Of a stretch of 7,314 bases of DNA, positions 5,006 through 7,314 are shown piece after piece; position 1 is the stretch's first letter, and each line of letters begins with the position of its first letter. Both the position numbers and the translations under genes were made by a program. This stretch comes from Bacillota bacterium (lineage in GTDB: Bacteria; Bacillota; Dethiobacteria; Dethiobacterales; Dethiobacteraceae). Under the pieces are notes generated by a model. That model was not told the DNA's origin and made no database searches. It saw only the letters and a list, made by a program, of their open reading frames with translations. Where the stretch lies: contig JANKMV010000101.1 in assembly GCA_024650095.1 (NCBI GenBank), positions 1-7,314 of the forward strand, given 5' to 3'.

Positions 5006-7240
5006 ATGCTTACCATACGATTAAAAGGAAAATACATTATTATGATGTCAGTGTTACTGCTGGTATTAGCAGGTGTTATATATGCATCTTCATCTCGGGT
5101 GGCCGCGGGCCAAGACTTACAACAAGCAGAGGCTGCAGGTGACTGGGAAAGATATGTACAAATATTAAAGGAGCAGTATCCCAATCCTGAAGATGCTGCC
5201 GAAAAACTATATTTTTCTGCAGAAGAAGATGCAGGTGGTGCCCCTGATTTTCAAAGAAACACCATCTATATCTTCCCCACATGGAGCCACTGGGGAGAAC
5301 CCGGAGCGCAAGAAGTGCAACTGGAATGGGCCATTGAAAAATTGCTGTTATTACGTGAGCATTTTCCAGAAAGCTCGTGGGCTCAAACAACTCACTTAAT
5401 GAAATTAGCAAAGAATTACTATGCCCTTGGAGACTACGAATGGGCTGAGCAGTACGCGAAAGAAACGAATAATGTACTACTGTTGGCACGTATCTACTTA
5501 GATAATGGTAATTACCAGGCTGCCCTGCAAGTAACGGAAGCGAGTCTTACTAAACAGGCTGACTCTAGCTTGGAAATCCATTACGCCAAGGGTCGGGCGC
5601 TGATGGGATTAGAACGGTGGCAAGAGGCGAAAGTTTTATTTACTGAATTGGCCGCGAAAGCGGACGTTATTTTTACGCAAGTTGCTGGTGAGGATAAGCA
5701 AGCAGAACGAACTAATGTTGACCATTGGGAGAAAATCGCTCAGCATCAGCTAGAGCGTATTAAGACGCTGCAGCATCATCAGGGTAAGGGGCAAATTAGT
5801 GGAAACGTGTGGCTAGGTAATGAAAAACTAGCTGGTGTACGTATCTATCTGTTGGACCAAACGGTGTATCGAGGCTGGTCTAGTTCGACGGAAGTAGCGG
5901 AGATGCGCCAAGTGGTCAGTGCTGAAGATGGTTCCTTTCATTTTGCTAATGTGTTACCTGGGCGCTATGCACTGGGCGTTGCTGTGCCGATTTTGGACGT
6001 GGAAGGATATACCTTACAAGAGCCTCAAGAGTTTACGCTCCAAGGCGGCCAAATTATAGCGCAGGATGTTCGTTTTGTAGGCATTGCCTCAGCGCAGGAG
6101 CCCCTAGGAGGAAAGGAAATTGATGGTGACGCGGAATTTCGCTGGGATGCGGTGGAAGGTGCTGCTTATTACGATGTATCCGTGACGTTTTCTAGTCGCG
6201 ATAAAGAAAAAAATCATGGTTCATATAGTACGGTTTTGCGCCCCGGTGTTACAGAAAATAAACTTCTCATTGATGTAGATGAAGAGCTGCATAAAGCACG
6301 TTTTTATCCAAGCTATGGTCATAGCGACGGGAAGTTAAACCCTAATTCTGTTTTTGGTATGATCTTCCCAGGTGGTGAATTTGCCTGGTATGTGACAGCC
6401 TATAATTCAGAAGGGCAGAAGATTAATACTAGCAATGGGTATGGAGCCATCGTTGGCGAAGATGAATTGCCCATCTTTCGTATCAAAGGTGAGTTTACTG
6501 CCGCAGATCGTTTAGTGTGGGACCTTGAATATGAGCAGGCCATCGACGTCTATGAAGAAGACTTACAAAGCAACCCCGCGGATACTCACGCCTTGTTAAT
6601 GTTGGCGAGAATTCATCAATTTGGCATTCGTTTCGATGAACCTAAACTTGCAGAGGCTGCCATTTACTACGAACGCTTGTTGCAGGAGGAAAATACACCA
6701 GAAGCGCGTAAAGCTCTTGCCGGTGTTTATGAAAAGTTAAATCGTCACCAAGAGGCTTACGAGCTTACCCAGTCACTGTTGGAGACTGATGTGGAGGGAT
6801 GGGACACCCACTTTGCCCTTGCCAAAGCCGATGTACAGCTTGGTCGTCCAAAGGATGCGCTGATGCGGCTTGAGAAAGCCGTTGTGATGGAATATGGTCA
6901 GTATGCACGAGCTTATCCTGTGGTGTTGTCCCTGGCCTTGGGTGATGTAGAAAGTGCATTGTGGTTTGCAGAACAAGTGGATGGAGGAGAGCGCTACGTA
7001 GCGCTTCTCAACGAGTATAAGGCAGCAGGCTACACCTTCTCTTTAGAAGTGCGAAAGTCAATTATTGACGGAGAATACAGGAAGGCGAGCCAAATGCTAA
7101 CAAATGCGGTACATGATCAATTTCTACAAGGATTACTCCTTTATCTCGGCGGAGAAGGCACTGAAGATATGCAGGAGTGGATTTCCCGAGAAATGGAGCC
7201 GGGTCTACTACAAGACCTATTGAGAAAAATGGTGATGTAA
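5006..7240 (+). CDS. Membrane-anchored TPR protein with carboxypeptidase-regulatory-like and FN3-like regions
   Basis: The 744-residue product begins with a basic stretch and a hydrophobic segment (11-28), an uncleaved anchor or a signal peptide ending near the AAG at 33-35. It has no lipobox cysteine, so most of it should lie outside the membrane. Helical TPR-like repeats occupy about 103-215 (for example LGDYEWAEQYAKE, LDNGNYQAALQVTEASL, LERWQEAKVLFTEL). A carboxypeptidase-regulatory-like beta domain spans about 262-356 (ISGNVWLGNEKLAGVRIYLL, AEDGSFHFANVLPGRYALGV). An FN3-like region spans about 372-475 (AEFRWDAVEGAAYYDVSV, FAWYVTAYNSEG), and a second TPR set about 500-655. No enzyme active site is visible. 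I chose ATG 5006: GGGAGG (4991-4996) precedes it by 9 nt, and the preceding gene stops at 5004. Its operon place suggests a surface sensor or main target of the sigma module; the function is unknown. Confidence 0.85.
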   Translation: MLTIRLKGKYIIMMSVLLLVLAGVIYASSSRVAAGQDLQQAEAAGDWERYVQILKEQYPNPEDAAEKLYFSAEEDAGGAPDFQRNTIYIFPTWSHWGEPGAQEVQLEWAIEKLLLLREHFPESSWAQTTHLMKLAKNYYALGDYEWAEQYAKETNNVLLLARIYLDNGNYQAALQVTEASLTKQADSSLEIHYAKGRALMGLERWQEAKVLFTELAAKADVIFTQVAGEDKQAERTNVDHWEKIAQHQLERIKTLQHHQGKGQISGNVWLGNEKLAGVRIYLLDQTVYRGWSSSTEVAEMRQVVSAEDGSFHFANVLPGRYALGVAVPILDVEGYTLQEPQEFTLQGGQIIAQDVRFVGIASAQEPLGGKEIDGDAEFRWDAVEGAAYYDVSVTFSSRDKEKNHGSYSTVLRPGVTENKLLIDVDEELHKARFYPSYGHSDGKLNPNSVFGMIFPGGEFAWYVTAYNSEGQKINTSNGYGAIVGEDELPIFRIKGEFTAADRLVWDLEYEQAIDVYEEDLQSNPADTHALLMLARIHQFGIRFDEPKLAEAAIYYERLLQEENTPEARKALAGVYEKLNRHQEAYELTQSLLETDVEGWDTHFALAKADVQLGRPKDALMRLEKAVVMEYGQYARAYPVVLSLALGDVESALWFAEQVDGGERYVALLNEYKAAGYTFSLEVRKSIIDGEYRKASQMLTNAVHDQFLQGLLLYLGGEGTEDMQEWISREMEPGLLQDLLRKMVM

Positions 7241-7284
7241 CGGATGAGCTAGATGTCTGTACCACTAAAAAGCAAGCAGATAAG

Positions 7285-7314
7285 GGTAGGGAACGGTCAA
7301 GACCGTTCCCTACC
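7285..7314. terminator. Perfect 14-bp palindrome after the TPR gene, likely terminator stem
   Basis: GGTAGGGAACGGTC (7285-7298) and GACCGTTCCCTACC (7301-7314) pair without a mismatch around AA; in RNA the innermost pairs would open to a larger loop. It lies 44 bp after the stop and is the only terminator candidate for the sigma operon. The window ends on its last base, so a T tract cannot be checked. It could also be one copy of a dispersed palindromic repeat. Confidence 0.6.

Overview
The window looks like chromosomal DNA from a low-to-mid-GC, Gram-positive Firmicute, most likely a clostridial anaerobe. The support is a Rex redox repressor with a strong AAGGAGG-type ribosome binding site, an MnmM/YtqB-type tRNA methyltransferase, tRNA genes with encoded CCA ends, and AGGAGG-like ribosome binding sites in front of most genes. 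I cannot name the genus from this sequence alone.

Layout. Positions 1-55 hold a copy of a dispersed repeat that folds into a 10-bp hairpin. mnmM follows (74-628, +). Convergent to it is a QueG-like double [4Fe-4S] protein (669-1403, -). A 320-bp AT-rich gap (1404-1723) separates this gene from divergent rex (1724-2371, +) and carries a Rex-operator-like palindrome just upstream of rex. Five tRNA genes follow on the + strand (Asp-GTC, Phe-GAA, Gly-GCC, Cys-GCA, Leu-TAA; 2439-3092), with two clear promoters and two terminator hairpins. Two degenerate tandem copies of the repeat seen at position 1 lie at 3141-3293. A small four-helix membrane protein (3317-3772, -) is preceded by what looks like a frameshifted one-helix small gene. 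The last 3.2 kb is a tight + strand operon: an ECF sigma factor (4092-4664), a one-helix putative anti-sigma protein overlapping it by 14 nt (4651-5004), and, one base later, a 744-residue membrane-anchored protein with TPR, carboxypeptidase-regulatory-like and FN3-like regions (5006-7240). A perfect 14-bp palindrome closes the window.

How the parts fit. The first half is translation and redox housekeeping: wobble-base modification, tRNA supply and NADH sensing. The sigma / one-helix protein / surface TPR protein operon is the part least explained by known systems. By analogy with other ECF modules I infer that the one-helix protein holds the sigma factor at the membrane and that the large exported protein senses, or is controlled by, an envelope signal. 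An ECF-type promoter candidate (AAC-N15-CGT) just ahead of the sigma gene suggests autoregulation. None of this is proven by the sequence.
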